Positions 12,391 to 24,432 of a stretch of DNA of 64,000 nucleotides are shown here, one piece after another. Under the pieces are notes generated by a model. That model was not told where the DNA came from. It worked only from the letters and a program-made list of their open reading frames with translations, and ran no database searches. The position numbers and the translations under genes are program-made. Every line of letters starts with the position of its first letter. The first letter of the stretch is position 1. Source of the stretch: Vespa crabro (lineage: Eukaryota > Arthropoda > Insecta > Hymenoptera > Vespidae); the NCBI RefSeq assembly GCF_910589235.1, contig NC_060970.1, positions 4,009,987-4,073,986 of the forward strand, given 5' to 3'.

Positions 12391-13104
12391 TTCTCTTCAT
12401 CGTCATTTTTATCGGCCGAAGTAAAGAGGAGAGCCAAGGGCTAATTCGCATTCCCCTTGATGTCTGGCTACGGGAGTTTAACGGTTTTAAAGGATAAAAC
12501 GGTGTGTTGGTTATAGATCGGTGTGCTTCGAGTCTGAAAGAATCGCGAACGCGATGGTAAAGAGGGGAGGGACAGGTTGGGTGGGTAGGAGAAGAACAGA
12601 AATAGGGGGTGATGGTTCGAGAGAGAAAGAGAGAGAGAGAGAGGTGGGAAGGACTAAGGGAACGATGGGTGGTGATGACAGTGGTAGGCGATGTAGAAAG
12701 ATATTCTCCTTCCCTATCTACCAAGTCGCGGGGAGGATTCGTCGAATGGGGTGAGTTAAAGGGTGGGAGGGTTGGGGTGGGGGCAAGGAGGTTTCGAGTA
12801 GGAAGGGTCAGAGGAAAGGGAGAGGAGACGAAGCAAGAAATTGATATAGCATAGGAAAATGAATTGCTCTCCTTTGCCGAAGAAGAATCTTCCGCGGCAA
12901 TCTGCCGTACGTCTTTTCCTACCATCGTTTCATCCTATTCGTTCCTCCCATCTTACTACCTTAGTACCTTGTAATACCTTTTTATGCTCATTTTCAATTT
13001 TTTTTTTTCTTATTTTTTTTTTTTTTTTCCTTTTTTTTTCCAGGTAGACGTACCGACGTACCATCTTGCTTTCGAGTATACACACATATACGCGCCCACA
13101 CACA

Positions 13105-13106
<2 letters not shown>

Positions 13107-13151
<45 letters not shown>
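13107..13151. repeat. (GA)22 microsatellite
   Basis: Uninterrupted GA units after a short CA-rich patch. Confidence 0.96.
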
Positions 13152-13153
<2 letters not shown>

Positions 13154-13892
13154 AGAGCCCTCCAGGTTTTCCATAAAACCTTCGGGAACATTAGCATATC
13201 CTGGCCGCTCGACGAATGGGATCTCCATCGTTCGAACTCATTTCTCCATCTTTTTTTTCTTTTTTCATTTTTTTGTTTCTTCATTTCTCTTTTTTTTTTT
13301 CCCCCACTCCCTCTCCAACCCCCCTCCCTCCCTTTTTCCTTTTACCCTTGACACTTTATTATCTATGACGTTACACGCGTTATATAGTTAGAGAGAGCCA
13401 GATGCATGCATTCCCGAAAAGATATTGCCTCCCGTTAAATAAACTTCTCTCTAACAACCCTTAAAACTTTTATTCCTCTCATTCGTATCTGCGTGTGTAT
13501 GGAGAAAAAAAAAATATATATATATGTATATATAAATAAATAAACAAATAAGTAAATAGAAATAAAAAGGAAAAAATTAATAATATAGAAAAAAAACAAA
13601 AAAAAAAAAAAAGAAAAGAAGGAAAAAAGAAATGTCGTTTTTTTTTTTTTTTAAATTTTTCTAATTTAAAAAACGCGTTAGAACGGACGTTCCGATATTC
13701 TACGGTGTCGTCGTTTAAATTGTTAACGCGAAATTGCAATGTTATTAAACGGGAATTCGGGTAGTGCGGATAGATAGGGTAAATTCGTATAGCTCGGATA
13801 GATTCGCGAACGGAATCGTTTTTTTGCTTTCCTTTTTCTTTTTTTCTTCTTTTTTTCTTTTTTCCATTTTTTTTTGCAATATTTTTTTTACT

Positions 13893-13901
<9 letters not shown>

Positions 13902-13965
<64 letters not shown>

Positions 13966-13966
13966 C
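13902..13966. repeat. (CT)n then (CTAT)n compound array
   Basis: CT units to about 13928, then nine CTAT units. Confidence 0.96.
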
Positions 13967-14173
13967 TCTTTTCGTCCTTTTGCCCATCATCTTCTTCGCG
14001 TTCCCAAAGGACAAACGAGATAATAGAATTTTTGATCGCGATTAAAGAGAGCGTTGCTCGTCGCAGCGATAGAAATTCGATATGCGAATTTTAAAACAAA
14101 GATGACACTGTTACGTGAATTGGAAGGACAAGGGGAGGAAAGGAGAAAGAAGGAAATAAATAAAAAAGAGGAG

Positions 14174-14204
<31 letters not shown>

Positions 14205-14363
14205 AAAAAAGGGGACCGAAGACGAATCTTCGATCTTTTCGATAGAAGATAATAAATAGAAGTCGAGGGTGTGTTAGAGAACGAATCAGGAATTTAAAGG
14301 GACTTTCTTAGATTGTTCTTATTGACACGCGAGATAGAATGTTGTTCTCTCCTTCTCTCTTTC

Positions 14364-14370
<7 letters not shown>

Positions 14371-14401
<31 letters not shown>
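14371..14401. repeat. (CT)15 microsatellite
   Basis: It lies 200 bp before the long GA tract at 14599 and is its reverse complement. Confidence 0.96.
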
Positions 14402-14403
<2 letters not shown>

Positions 14404-14597
14404 ATACACATTCGATTTCTCCGTTTGCTTATTTTGTCGGCGGATAAACGAAACGGAGCCGGGGAAAATGGGCATCGTTGTGAATCTCTCGCGAAAGAGA
14501 CAGTATAGTAAAGGGATCTCTTGTTTCGATATCGTACAAATAACGTTTCTCTCGTAGAAACTATACGACGATTTCGTTTGTAGCAATTCGAGGTTGC

Positions 14598-14598
<1 letters not shown>

Positions 14599-14675
<77 letters not shown>
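14599..14675. repeat. (AG)38, the longest GA tract in the window
   Basis: About 76 uninterrupted bases of AG. Confidence 0.98.
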
Positions 14676-14677
<2 letters not shown>

Positions 14678-15397
14678 GAAACGAGACGGGACCTGGGGGG
14701 TGGGGGGTTAAGGCGCAACCTCTCGAGAATCTACCGAGGCGAGTTAAGAACCCTCTTACGTACGAACGGAGCTTTCCATTTAAGGTTCGATGGTATTCTC
14801 GTGCGATACTATCGATCGCGATAACAAAACGCCGAACGAAATTTTCTCTCCCTTTCTTAACGTACAAGAAAATGTTTGTTTTTCTTGATAATGATTAAAA
14901 AAAAAAAAAAAAAAAAAAGAAAAAAAGAAAAAAGAAATTTCGAATTGAGTCGAATCAATTCTTTGTACGAATTGTGATAGAATTTTGACATAATACAATG
15001 ATGAATTTGAGAATTGGTCTAACACGAAGAACAAGATGATATCCAATGGAATGATATATAATAGATTAAAAGAAAAAAAGAAGAGATTAATTGGAATGGA
15101 ACAATCGAATTTGTTTTATGCATAAGCAAAAGTTACATGATGAACGTTTTAATTGATATTTCAATGAGTGTTTCGATTTTATTGTAGGAAAAAAAAAAAA
15201 GAAGGGAGAAAAAAGGGAAAAGAAAAAGGACTAAAAAAAAAAAGAAAAAGAAAGGGAAAAAGTAAAAAAGGCATCTTGAAAATCAGTCACGGCTTTTAAA
15301 CGAGTACGGGATGACGAAACAATGGAATTAATGGAATCCACAGAGATCGCTCGAGCGGTCCGTTTCCCTTTTTTCGAAGGGACAGCGAGAAGTTCTG

Positions 15398-15435
15398 TAT
15401 ATAAAAGGGACCCGTCAAACGTCAACGCCATTCGG
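15398..15435 (+). promoter_or_regulatory. TATA-box promoter candidate
   Basis: TATATAAAAGG at 15398-15408 is a very strong TATA match in a non-repetitive patch. About 30 bases downstream is CCATTC at 15428-15433, a weak initiator match. A 36-base A run begins 50 bp farther on and no coding region follows, so its target is unknown. Confidence 0.28.
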
Positions 15436-15476
15436 TTATAATTTATTCGAGTTTATTAGCCTCGCGATTGTTCGTA

Positions 15477-15477
<1 letters not shown>

Positions 15478-15513
<36 letters not shown>
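15478..15513. repeat. Poly(A) run of about 36
   Basis: The longest A run in the window. No adjacent retroposon was recognised. Confidence 0.96.
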
Positions 15514-15514
<1 letters not shown>

Positions 15515-15730
15515 AAGGAAGCAAAAGGAAAAGAAAAGGAAAAAGACAAAGACAATGACTAAGAAGAAAAGAGAAAAACGAAAGGAATTAAAAAGAGCAT
15601 GACATTCTCGATTTTCATCGAGACCTGTAAATCCCTGAACCGGGGTGGGCAAGAGGTATGTTAGTCAGAGGGTGAGAGTTAGAAGGGACGTACGGAACTT
15701 CTCCTCTTGCACATCAGTGATATATACATA

Positions 15731-15804
15731 CATACATGCAAAAATACATACATACAAACAAATACATACATAAATACATAAATACGTACGTACGTACGTA
15801 CGTC
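15731..15804. repeat. (ACATA)-type then (ACGT)n self-complementary array
   Basis: TACA units to 15780, then five ACGT units at 15783-15803. ACGT is self-complementary, so the array can fold at any register. Confidence 0.93.
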
Positions 15805-16034
15805 GACGTTCAGAAGCACGTACGTAACGAACAAACGTTTCTGGAATACCTGGTACCTACGGGGTTGGAAAAAATATGGGAAAAGCCGTCCTTCGGAGAA
15901 GGAAAAAGGCGAGGAGGAAGAGATGGCTGGGGGTAGTTACCGCCTCGCGCTCGTACGATACGCAGAAAGTAGAAAAGCGAACGACGTACATACGTGCGTA
16001 TGTGTGTTGCACTCTCGCCCACGAATCGAGTGAG

Positions 16035-16038
<4 letters not shown>

Positions 16039-16085
<47 letters not shown>
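16039..16085. repeat. (AG)23 microsatellite
   Basis: Uninterrupted AG followed by degenerate GA/A-rich sequence to 16170. Confidence 0.97.
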
Positions 16086-16089
<4 letters not shown>

Positions 16090-16219
16090 AAGAGTGAAAG
16101 AGAGAAAAATAAAAAGAAAAAGAAAGAGAGAGAGAAAGAGAGAAATAGAGAGAAAAAGAGAAAGAGACACGCTCACTCACTCATTCGCGCGAGCGAACCG
16201 ACGAGCGGAACCGACGAAC

Positions 16220-16256
16220 GAGTGAGTGAGTGAGTGAGTGAGTGAGTGAGTGAGTA
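16220..16256. repeat. (GAGT)9 array
   Basis: AGTG units; a short CTCA run at about 16172-16182 is complementary to it. Confidence 0.95.
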
Positions 16257-16511
16257 AGCAAACGAGCGAGCGAGCAAGCGCAAGGGTTGAATTTTAATTA
16301 TTTTCTCTTTGGTAGGTATAATATTTCAATGCTCGGCCCGTAGCCCAGCCCGAGAGAGCGGACTCGCCTCTCGCCGCCATCTCTGTCAAGTAATGTTATT
16401 ATAATTATACGCGTGTGTGCTCGCTCGGTCATTTCTTCTGCCCGTCCATTCCCACCCACCCACCTCTCCAAACCCCCCCACCCTTCCACCCAGTCCTTCT
16501 TTCTCTTTTAC

Positions 16512-16515
16512 GTCT

Positions 16516-16546
<31 letters not shown>

Positions 16547-16588
16547 TCTCTTCTCCGACACTCTTTCTACTCTTTGCGCCCTATTCAG

Positions 16589-16628
<40 letters not shown>
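16512..16628. repeat. Two (CT)n tracts
   Basis: CT at about 16514-16535 and 16596-16628, within pyrimidine-rich sequence. Confidence 0.94.
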
Positions 16629-16634
<6 letters not shown>

Positions 16635-16738
16635 CTGTTTCTCTCTTTCTCTTTCTCTTCCTTTCTCTCTTCGTGCTCGAGCAAGCTTTCCCTTTGCGAG
16701 CACTTTTTTCATCTCTTTCTCTTTCGCTATACCTAACC

Positions 16739-16882
16739 TATCTATCTATCTATCTATCCTCCTCACTTTACCTCACCTCACCTCACCTCATTTCACCTCT
16801 CCGCGCCGCGCGTATCTTTCTTCTTCCTTCTCTCGCATACGCCCCAATGTATCCACCCTCCCTCCCTCCCTCCCTCCCTCCC
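16739..16882. repeat. (CTAT)n, (CTCAC)n and (CCCT)n arrays
   Basis: CTAT at 16739-16759, the pentamer CCTCA at about 16766-16790 and CCCT at 16856-16882. Confidence 0.93.
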
Positions 16883-17464
16883 TACCACCCTTCCGTACCT
16901 CCCAAAAACGCCCAACAACGCCCAACGTCCGTTCGACGTTGCTATACACCGTGGCCCCGGGGTATTGTGCAATTAAAATGTCGTAATTGTCCGTCGGAAT
17001 TCATCTTGAAATTCATGCCCTCGATAAAGAAACGTACGCGCACAACTATGCGATACAACTAACTATGCAACGGCCGCGTATCTCTCTCTCTCTACTATCA
17101 ACGCTCCTTCCCCGTCCTCGCCCCCTCCCCTCCCAACCCCACCCAATCCCGATCCCGAATTCATTCTATCACTTTTCGTATTTAGTTCTTCTTCTTCGAG
17201 CGAGCTTACGAACGGATGGTAGATTTTCTTCTGGAGAGATTCGTTCGTTTCGAGAAATTTATTCGTTCGAAGAAAAGATAGTTCACGGGATGGTTCAGGA
17301 GGGTAAAGGACGGGGACTCAGGAAGATTCGGGAATATTCGGACTCAAAGATACGATACAATGGTTGAGATACGATGATGATGGTTCGGATACAAAAGACG
17401 ATTTTGCGAAGCTGTCGTTGTCGTCGGTTGCAGACGATGCCAGAGATAAAGTCGAGAAAGAGTA

Positions 17465-17469
<5 letters not shown>

Positions 17470-17509
<40 letters not shown>
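17470..17509. repeat. (TA)n microsatellite
   Basis: About 40 bases of TA, flanked by TATG units. Confidence 0.96.
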
Positions 17510-17517
<8 letters not shown>

Positions 17518-18348
17518 CTATCTGTCTAAGTATGTATGTATGTATATATGTATGCGATCACCTGAAATTCAGAATTGCAAATTCTTTAATTCACGGTACG
17601 CGATGCCGACGGCTCTCGTAGTTTCCTCATCCTCTTTCTATGGTCTCCTCGCCATCGCCAGGAAAATACCTTTGCCTGACCTATACAAACATCGCGAGGG
17701 AGACTACGAGAAGGGATGTGTATTCAAAAATTTACATAGGTACATTCTGATTAAAGTGTCCTAGAAAGCAAATCTAATACAGCGGACGGACCGCATCGTC
17801 CTCTCTTCTATTCCACCCTCTTTTGGTACGTCGCTATGTGTATATATCTATATATATATATATATAGATATATATATGTGTCTTTTCATTCCTCCTTACT
17901 TTTCGACAGGATGTTGAAAATATTTTTCGAATTTTTTCGACCGAGATTCGATCAATTTAAACATTTAAAATTATTTCGAATCGATAGTAAATAAATCACG
18001 ATAAGATTAGAAACTGATAATGGCTCGTTGATCTTAGATCTCTTTTACGAACGAGATTGCGATAGAGAGATGAATATATTTAACGTCATGAGGGTGACGG
18101 GGAGGGCCTAGGTTGACGACGGAAAAGAGAATAGAAGCGGGGGGAAAAGAGGGACGATGAAAAAACTCGTATGTCCAGTCGTTGCTCCTGTCCGAGAGGA
18201 GACGCTACTTGAACGATAGGCGGGAACGAGAGGGCGTAAAAATAGAAAGATACAGAGAAAGAGTGAGAGCAAGAGAGAAAGAGAGAGAAAGAGAGATCCA
18301 TATAAATCATCCGACGGCAGGCACACGCGGACTCGACGCACAGGGGCC

Positions 18349-18350
18349 GG

Positions 18351-18381
<31 letters not shown>

Positions 18382-18382
18382 A
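18349..18382. repeat. (GGCA)8 array
   Basis: CAGG tetranucleotides in tandem; the same unit in the other orientation forms the array at 41094. Confidence 0.95.
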
Positions 18383-18894
18383 GGCCGGCCGCCCGGTGGT
18401 ATCTCTTACGTCTGGACGAACGGCGGAAGAACACAAAGCTAACGCAATTTTGCAATTACACCGAGCTCGCCCACCCTTTCTACGATGGCGGAGAAGGGTG
18501 CCGGAGGAATGCCCTGGCGATACTACTCGCGGAAGCGCGAGAATATTTAAATTTCGTTTCGTTTCCGCATCGTTATTCTTTCATCCACGCTCCGGCGAGT
18601 CGTCATTGCCGCCAAAGCCTGCCCTCGGACCACCTCTATCCACCCCGCACCTCTCTTTCTCTCTTTTTCTCTCTCTCTCTCTTTCTCTATCTCCCTTTCT
18701 CTTTTCTCTTTTCTCTCTCTCTATCTCTTTCTTTCTCTGTCTATCATTCGTTCCTTTTCTCTCCCTTCGCTGATTAATTGGCGAATCCAATCGTCGACAG
18801 AGCCGCGGGAGATGCGGTTTATATCCCTTTATATATCCTCGGTAGTGCGCTAAGTTGCGCGAGGAGAGGATGAAAGCGACGATACGAGCCCACC

Positions 18895-18954
18895 CATACA
18901 TACATACATACATACATACATACATACATACATACATAGATACATACATACATA
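18895..18954. repeat. (CATA)15 array
   Basis: TACA units with one TAGA variant; poly-YM(C) frames are artefacts. Confidence 0.96.
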
Positions 18955-19015
18955 TATTCGTGAACGTGCGAGCATCAACTCAACGATTTCCATTTTCCTC
19001 GCTAATCCGCGCAAT

Positions 19016-19198
19016 ACCACCACCACGATCACCACCATCACCATCACCATTACCACTACTACTACTACTACTACCATCATCACTACAACTACTACTATCA
19101 CTAGCATCACAGTATCGCTAACAGTACCACTACCATTACAAGTAGAGCTAGCTTCACTATTAACAACCAAGCGTTCGTTCGTTCGTTCGTTCGTTCGT
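19016..19198. repeat. (ACC/ACT)n trinucleotides and (TTCG)n array
   Basis: Degenerate CAC/CAT/ACT units at 19016-19100 and seven GTTC units at 19171-19198. Confidence 0.92.
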
Positions 19199-19729
19199 CG
19201 CTTTTATCGCGATTCCGAACCTCGACTGGGCGATAACGACATTAATGACGGTGATTCTGAATAGGTTATTCGATATCCTTTTACTGATAACCGCCTGAAG
19301 TAAAATAGTGAATGCTTCCGAAGAGAAAAATTTAAAAATTAAAAAAAAAGAAAATAAATAAAAGTGTATCTATATATATATATATATGTGTGTGCGTGTG
19401 TGTGGGTGTGTGCGTAGGTATAGAACGATATTTCGCCTCGTTTATTCCACCTAATATACTCTTCCACTTATCCTTTTAACCCGCTCCCTCCCCTTCTCCA
19501 TTCGCTCCTCGCCCCGGCCCATCCCCCGGCCCTATAACCCCCTCCCCTCTAGCCCCCTACATTTTTTTCCATCTTTACTTGATAACTCCGCATTTCACCG
19601 ATCGTTACCGCATTTCAAAGTCCCATCAGGAATCTCGCATTAATTTCTCGCTTTTCTCGTATTCGTTGAATGAAATTTTCTTGAATTTTTTTCGGTGCTT
19701 ATTAAGTGCACTTCTCTCCCTCCCACCCC

Positions 19730-19732
<3 letters not shown>

Positions 19733-19766
<34 letters not shown>

Positions 19767-19785
19767 CTCCCAGTATATCAACTGA

Positions 19786-19818
<33 letters not shown>

Positions 19819-19826
19819 AAAGAGAT
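19733..19826. repeat. Inverted pair (CT)n ... (GA)n
   Basis: (CT)n at 19733-19760, a 24-base spacer, and (GA)n at 19785-19826. The tracts are reverse complements and could form a long hairpin. Confidence 0.95.
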
Positions 19827-19929
19827 AGACGAGACGTGGGAAAGTGCGTAAGGTCGAATCACGATCCTTCCTCGTAACTCTTGGTCGTACATTATGATCT
19901 AATACTAACACGGTGGTAATGTCGTCAGA

Positions 19930-19930
19930 C

Positions 19931-19979
<49 letters not shown>

Positions 19980-20004
19980 TAGAGAGGAAGAAAGAGAGAG
20001 AGGG

Positions 20005-20036
<32 letters not shown>
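19930..20036. repeat. Interrupted (GA)n tract
   Basis: About 100 bp of GA with AAAG and GGAG interruptions. Confidence 0.95.
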
Positions 20037-20364
20037 AAACGGAGATAGAGTAGCTAGCAGAGACTTTAGTGGAGAAAGAGGAGAAGGAGGAGCAGCAGTA
20101 GCAGTAACAGCAGCAGCAAAAGAGGGTTTAACACGGAGGGTAGACGGACGAGGTTGTTCGAAGAGGGAACGAGAGAAAGAGATGGAAGATTTTTAATGCG
20201 CCATCTCTTGGGGACGACGAGGATTACCATGGCTAAAAAGGAAGTTTTTAATAATTTTTCATTTTCTCTATATTTATTATCACACGCGGTTCTCTTCTTC
20301 TAACCTTTGTTTGGGACGGTTTGTCGGAGACAATAGAAGATCTGTGTAGTCCCGGATGGTGGAA

Positions 20365-20425
20365 AGAGGAGGAGGAGGAGGAGGAGGAGGAGGAGGAGGT
20401 GGTGGTGGTGGTGGAGGTGGAGGAC
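20365..20425. repeat. (GGA)n then (GGT)n array
   Basis: About 11 GGA units followed by GGT units. Confidence 0.95.
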
Positions 20426-20719
20426 AACTGGGAGTTATATTTGCACGCATTGGATCCGTCGTCTCGTCTATTCCTCGTCAGGAGTATTAAATAATACGTA
20501 TATCGTTAAAAATGAGAAACATTCACTATGACAATTTATCGATTATCAATTGTGTTTTATTTAAATACACGTATTATGGATTTAATGTTGCGATAATTGA
20601 TTTATATAATTAATATTAATTAAATGTATAAATTATACGTATATATTTAACAATTAAAATTGTTCCTTAATTGGATACATATATATACACATAAACATGT
20701 TTAGTAACTTCATTGTATG

Positions 20720-20808
20720 AGAGAAGAAGAAGAAGTAGTAATAGTAGTAGTAATAGTAGTAGTAATAGTAGTAGTAGTAATGTAGTAGTATTAGTAGTAG
20801 TAGTAGTA
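20720..20808. repeat. (TAG)n array
   Basis: TAG units with TAA variants; contains stop codons in one frame. Confidence 0.94.
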
Positions 20809-21295
20809 CAATAAAAAAAAAAAAAGAATGAGATAATAGAAGATTCGAGGGAGTGTAATTTCGTCCTGGTTAATTAGTCCCAAAGATCGTGGAATTGAAG
20901 TTGATCGGGATGTCCCTTCTATCGGTTAGATTTTCTATCCACCATGAACAATTTCCTCCAAGCCAAAGTTCTCTCAATCCAATTTAGGATATATTTTGAC
21001 CTATCTTACTTCTTTCTATCGTATTTACTATGACGTGAATTTCACTTCCTTTTCGAATTATCAATGGCAATGTTTTAAATTCACGTTCGTATCGAAACAA
21101 AACAAAAATCCGTGATTTAATTGCTCGTTTATCTTTAAGTTAAATATCTTTAAGTTAAGTATTATCCTTATCGTTAAGTACTATCGTATTAATTGTTTTA
21201 ATTATAAATAAATCATTCCATTTATTTCTTTACATTTAGAACTAAGAACGTATAATTATTTTTAAGACATTTGAAAAGTATAAGGTTAAAGAGAA

Positions 21296-21298
<3 letters not shown>

Positions 21299-21341
<43 letters not shown>
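21299..21341. repeat. (TA)21 microsatellite
   Basis: Uninterrupted TA, followed by GA-rich sequence. Confidence 0.96.
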
Positions 21342-21343
<2 letters not shown>

Positions 21344-21844
21344 AAAAAGAGAGAAAGAGAGAAGGAGTGAGGGGGGAAAGAGAAGAGAACTGACATCAAT
21401 GTCAATAATAATTCATTGATTACTTAATTCATAGTTGCCATGGTGACTGTCTCTCAGTTTTCCCTTGCCTCTCCCTAGGCTGCTCCGTTTTTCTCGCTTC
21501 GATGAAGGAAAATACGTATCTTTTAAGCTCTTTCCACACAAAATCAAATCGATGATATAACATTAATACACAATTATCATATACATATATATCAAATCGT
21601 ATCAAATATATTCGTTTATTTGTTTTCTCTTTTTGATATAATAATCAATCTATTTTAGATAAAAATCGTAAGAAAATCATCAATGGAATGAAAGATTACG
21701 TAGAAAATTATTATCTCGGTAGAAATTACATCGATTATTTATTCTAGCGTAATAAATACAGTCGAGATGTTACCAAAGACTATGGTAAATGAACAAAGAT
21801 AGAAATAGATGGATAAGGAAAGAGTAAGAGATGGATAGATAGAT

Positions 21845-21876
<32 letters not shown>

Positions 21877-21878
<2 letters not shown>

Positions 21879-22059
21879 GAAGGATGTAAGCGTAAATCGT
21901 GAAGCCTTGAGCCGTGCTGTACGTTGGCTCGCAAACAATCTGATATCTTACCGAATCTGCTATACGGCACGTTGTGAGAGTCGCATTAGCTTTGCTTACG
22001 GGTTCGCAAGCAGGCAAGGAGAAACACGAAATGAATATTCAGAAGTTATTAGTCTGTAG
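21877..22059 (+). other. Short open frame in a non-repetitive island (60 codons)
   Basis: An ATG at 21877, right after a (GA)n tract, opens a 60-codon frame ending at 22059 with a mixed, non-repetitive composition. There is no recognisable domain, no promoter and no clear splice signals. Kept only because it lies in one of the few repeat-free patches; chance is the simplest explanation. Confidence 0.15.
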
Positions 22060-22137
22060 TGAAATGTGACGGGGCTCACCCTTCTCGAAAACCGCCCTGC
22101 CCTCCGCATCGGCATCGAGTCTCTCGAATTCACCCCC

Positions 22138-22168
22138 CTCCTCCTCCTCCTCCTCCTCCTCCTCCTCG
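22138..22168. repeat. (CTC)10 array
   Basis: Trinucleotide CTC, then CCA/CCT units to 22225. Confidence 0.94.
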
Positions 22169-22731
22169 CCCCCCACCCACCGTGCCTTCCCTCCATCCAC
22201 CACCACCACCACTACCACCCTCTTTGCCCTCTCTTTTCGTATAGATTTTGAGATACATCCTGACGGAAACACTCGCGAGCGAGTGAACGAACGAATGAAG
22301 GAACGAAGGAGCAAGCAGTATGGCCCTGTTACTACCGGTCGAAGAAGAAGGGGTTGAAATCTCGATAAAACGGCAGAGAGAAGAGAGAAGACGTGGATAG
22401 TAGGGTGGTTGAAAATCGTGAGAGCTATGAGTAAGGGAGGGAAAGGACTCGTGAAGGAAAGATCGAGCTGGGTAGGAAGTTTCGGAAGTGAGCCACGAGG
22501 AAAGAGCTTTTATGCATAAGCTAAGAAGCGCTATTGACGGAGTAGAGCTAGAGATAGATAGATAGAGAGAGAGAGAGAGAAAGAGATAGATACATAGATA
22601 GATAGAGGTAGATAGAGAAAGAGAGAGATAGTAAAAGAGGGTATAGAAAGAGATACTTATACTTTGACTTTGGAACAACGCGTGTGATAAATAAGATCGA
22701 GAGATGACTCTTTTGTTGCATTAACTTAGCT

Positions 22732-22734
<3 letters not shown>

Positions 22735-22785
<51 letters not shown>

Positions 22786-22809
22786 TATATTCATTGTACA
22801 TATATAATA

Positions 22810-22846
<37 letters not shown>
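22735..22846. repeat. Two (TA)n arrays
   Basis: TA at 22735-22782 and 22812-22846, followed by GT-rich sequence. Confidence 0.96.
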
Positions 22847-22849
<3 letters not shown>

Positions 22850-23080
22850 TGTGTGTATGTGTGTGTACCCTTCTAAATGGGAACAAACCATATTGGATAA
22901 GGATAGCTAGGTTTGTATCCTTTTACAAATCCTTATCTCGATATGTTAGGAACATTCTATATTCGATTGGCTCCTCTTCCTTTTCCTCTTTCCTCTACAT
23001 CTAGTTCCTTTTAGTTTTCTTATTTGATTCAAAGTTAGGTCATCGTAGACATCTTATTGTTAGTCGTTTGGGGTGTCACC

Positions 23081-23096
23081 GATTTCCATGGAAATC
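23081..23096. other. Perfect 16-bp palindrome GATTTCCATGGAAATC
   Basis: The sequence equals its own reverse complement, inside a repeat-free patch (about 23030-23240). Its core TTCCATGGAA has the TTC-N4-GAA layout of some STAT-type sites, so it could be a dimeric transcription-factor site. Confidence 0.6.
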
Positions 23097-23449
23097 TCTT
23101 GCAATGAGAGACCTCTTTCCAGGATCGTCTAGGATATGCATTTTCTACGATTAGATCAAATGGAGGATGTTGAAAATGGAGGGATAATAGGAATATAAGG
23201 GATTCATTCCCTTCTAGATATCGAATTATTTGTGTCACCGTTTTATTATTTGCATAGAGAAATAAAAAGGAAGAGAGACAGAGAGAAAAAGAGAGAAAGA
23301 GAGAGATTACGTGTTATACGAAAGGAATCATTTGATTTTTGATTAAAGTTAATTCAAAACAACAATATGTTTATATAATTAGACAAATTGGAAATGAATT
23401 CTTGTCTCGTATAAAAAAACATTATGATTGATGTTCCCTTCGATCTCTT

Positions 23450-23490
<41 letters not shown>

Positions 23491-24388
23491 TTCTTGTTTT
23501 TTTCCCTTGTACGGTTTTTTTTCTTCTTCTTTTCTTTTCGTTTTTTTTTTCTTCTTCTTTTGGGGCGAGGGGGAGGGAGTGCAAAAGACGTGCACTATAA
23601 AAAGATAAAAACGTAATGAATGCAAGTTACGTTTTAGCGGATGCATTTGAGTATTAGACTGAAATGAAAAGAGAAAGAGAGAGAGAGAGAGAAGCGTATA
23701 CATCGTTGTTGGTTTAATAAAAACTTATGGCAATTTTGTTCGAGCATGAAAAGGCCGTCGAACGTCCCGCGGGACTTTTCGACACCCAGTACATCACACA
23801 GGCATTCCCCTTCTTCTACCCATCTACTTATATTACGTATACAATATCTGTGTATCGAAGTCGGTTGATCCTGCTTCGTTCTTTCTCTCCCTTGGCACGA
23901 GGCCCATACATCATACTTTCCTTCTTTATTAAACTCATATTTTTCAAAAGAAAAAAGAAGGAAAAAGAAGAAGAAGAAGAAGAAGAAAGAAAAGGGAAAG
24001 GGAAAAGGAAGAAAAAAAAAAAGAAGAAGAAGAAGAAGAAGTCTCACTTACGCTATCTCGCGCCACCAAGTCCTTCTCCTCCTCCTCCTTCAAGTTTTGC
24101 GCCACTTGGAAATTCTCGCTGTTGTATGGAAAATGATGGAGGATTTTCATTTGGCTCTAAAATATAAACTCGATACCTCAATTTCTATCTCTTTTATTCG
24201 CGTTAAGTTGTAAGATTGAATTCGTTCGTTAATTGAGAGAAAAGAAGAAGAAAATGATGAAATGATTAATGACATAAGATTGATTTGAAGAAGAAAACAA
24301 AAAAAAAAAAAGGAAAAGAAAAAGGAAAAGTCAACTGATTTAAAAAAAAACAACACAAATTAAATATAATATAATAAAAGTAAATAAA

Positions 24389-24432
<44 letters not shown>

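Larger units (their letters stand above)
12101..18100. other. Gene-free stretch
   Basis: 12430-12560, 13160-13240, 14430-14600, 14690-14840, 15270-15470, 16900-17070 and 17580-17800 are unique patches. The rest is GA, CT, A- and T-rich repeats. Only the TATA-like box at 15398 is worth marking. Confidence 0.6.
18101..23240. other. Gene-free stretch
   Basis: 20430-20700 and 20830-21300 are AT-rich unique sequence. 21890-22130 and 22860-23240 are repeat-free patches, the latter with the palindrome at 23081. 18440-18640 and 18780-18890 are GC-richer patches. Confidence 0.6.

Noticed and set aside
12230..12925. 231-codon minus-strand frame
   Set aside because: Its composition follows local CT/GA repeats and T/P/S-rich sequence; no domain and no splice evidence.
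14319..14867. Long minus-strand Ser/Leu-rich and Arg/Glu-rich frames
   Set aside because: CT and GA arrays lack stop codons in several frames, so they produce long empty frames throughout the window.
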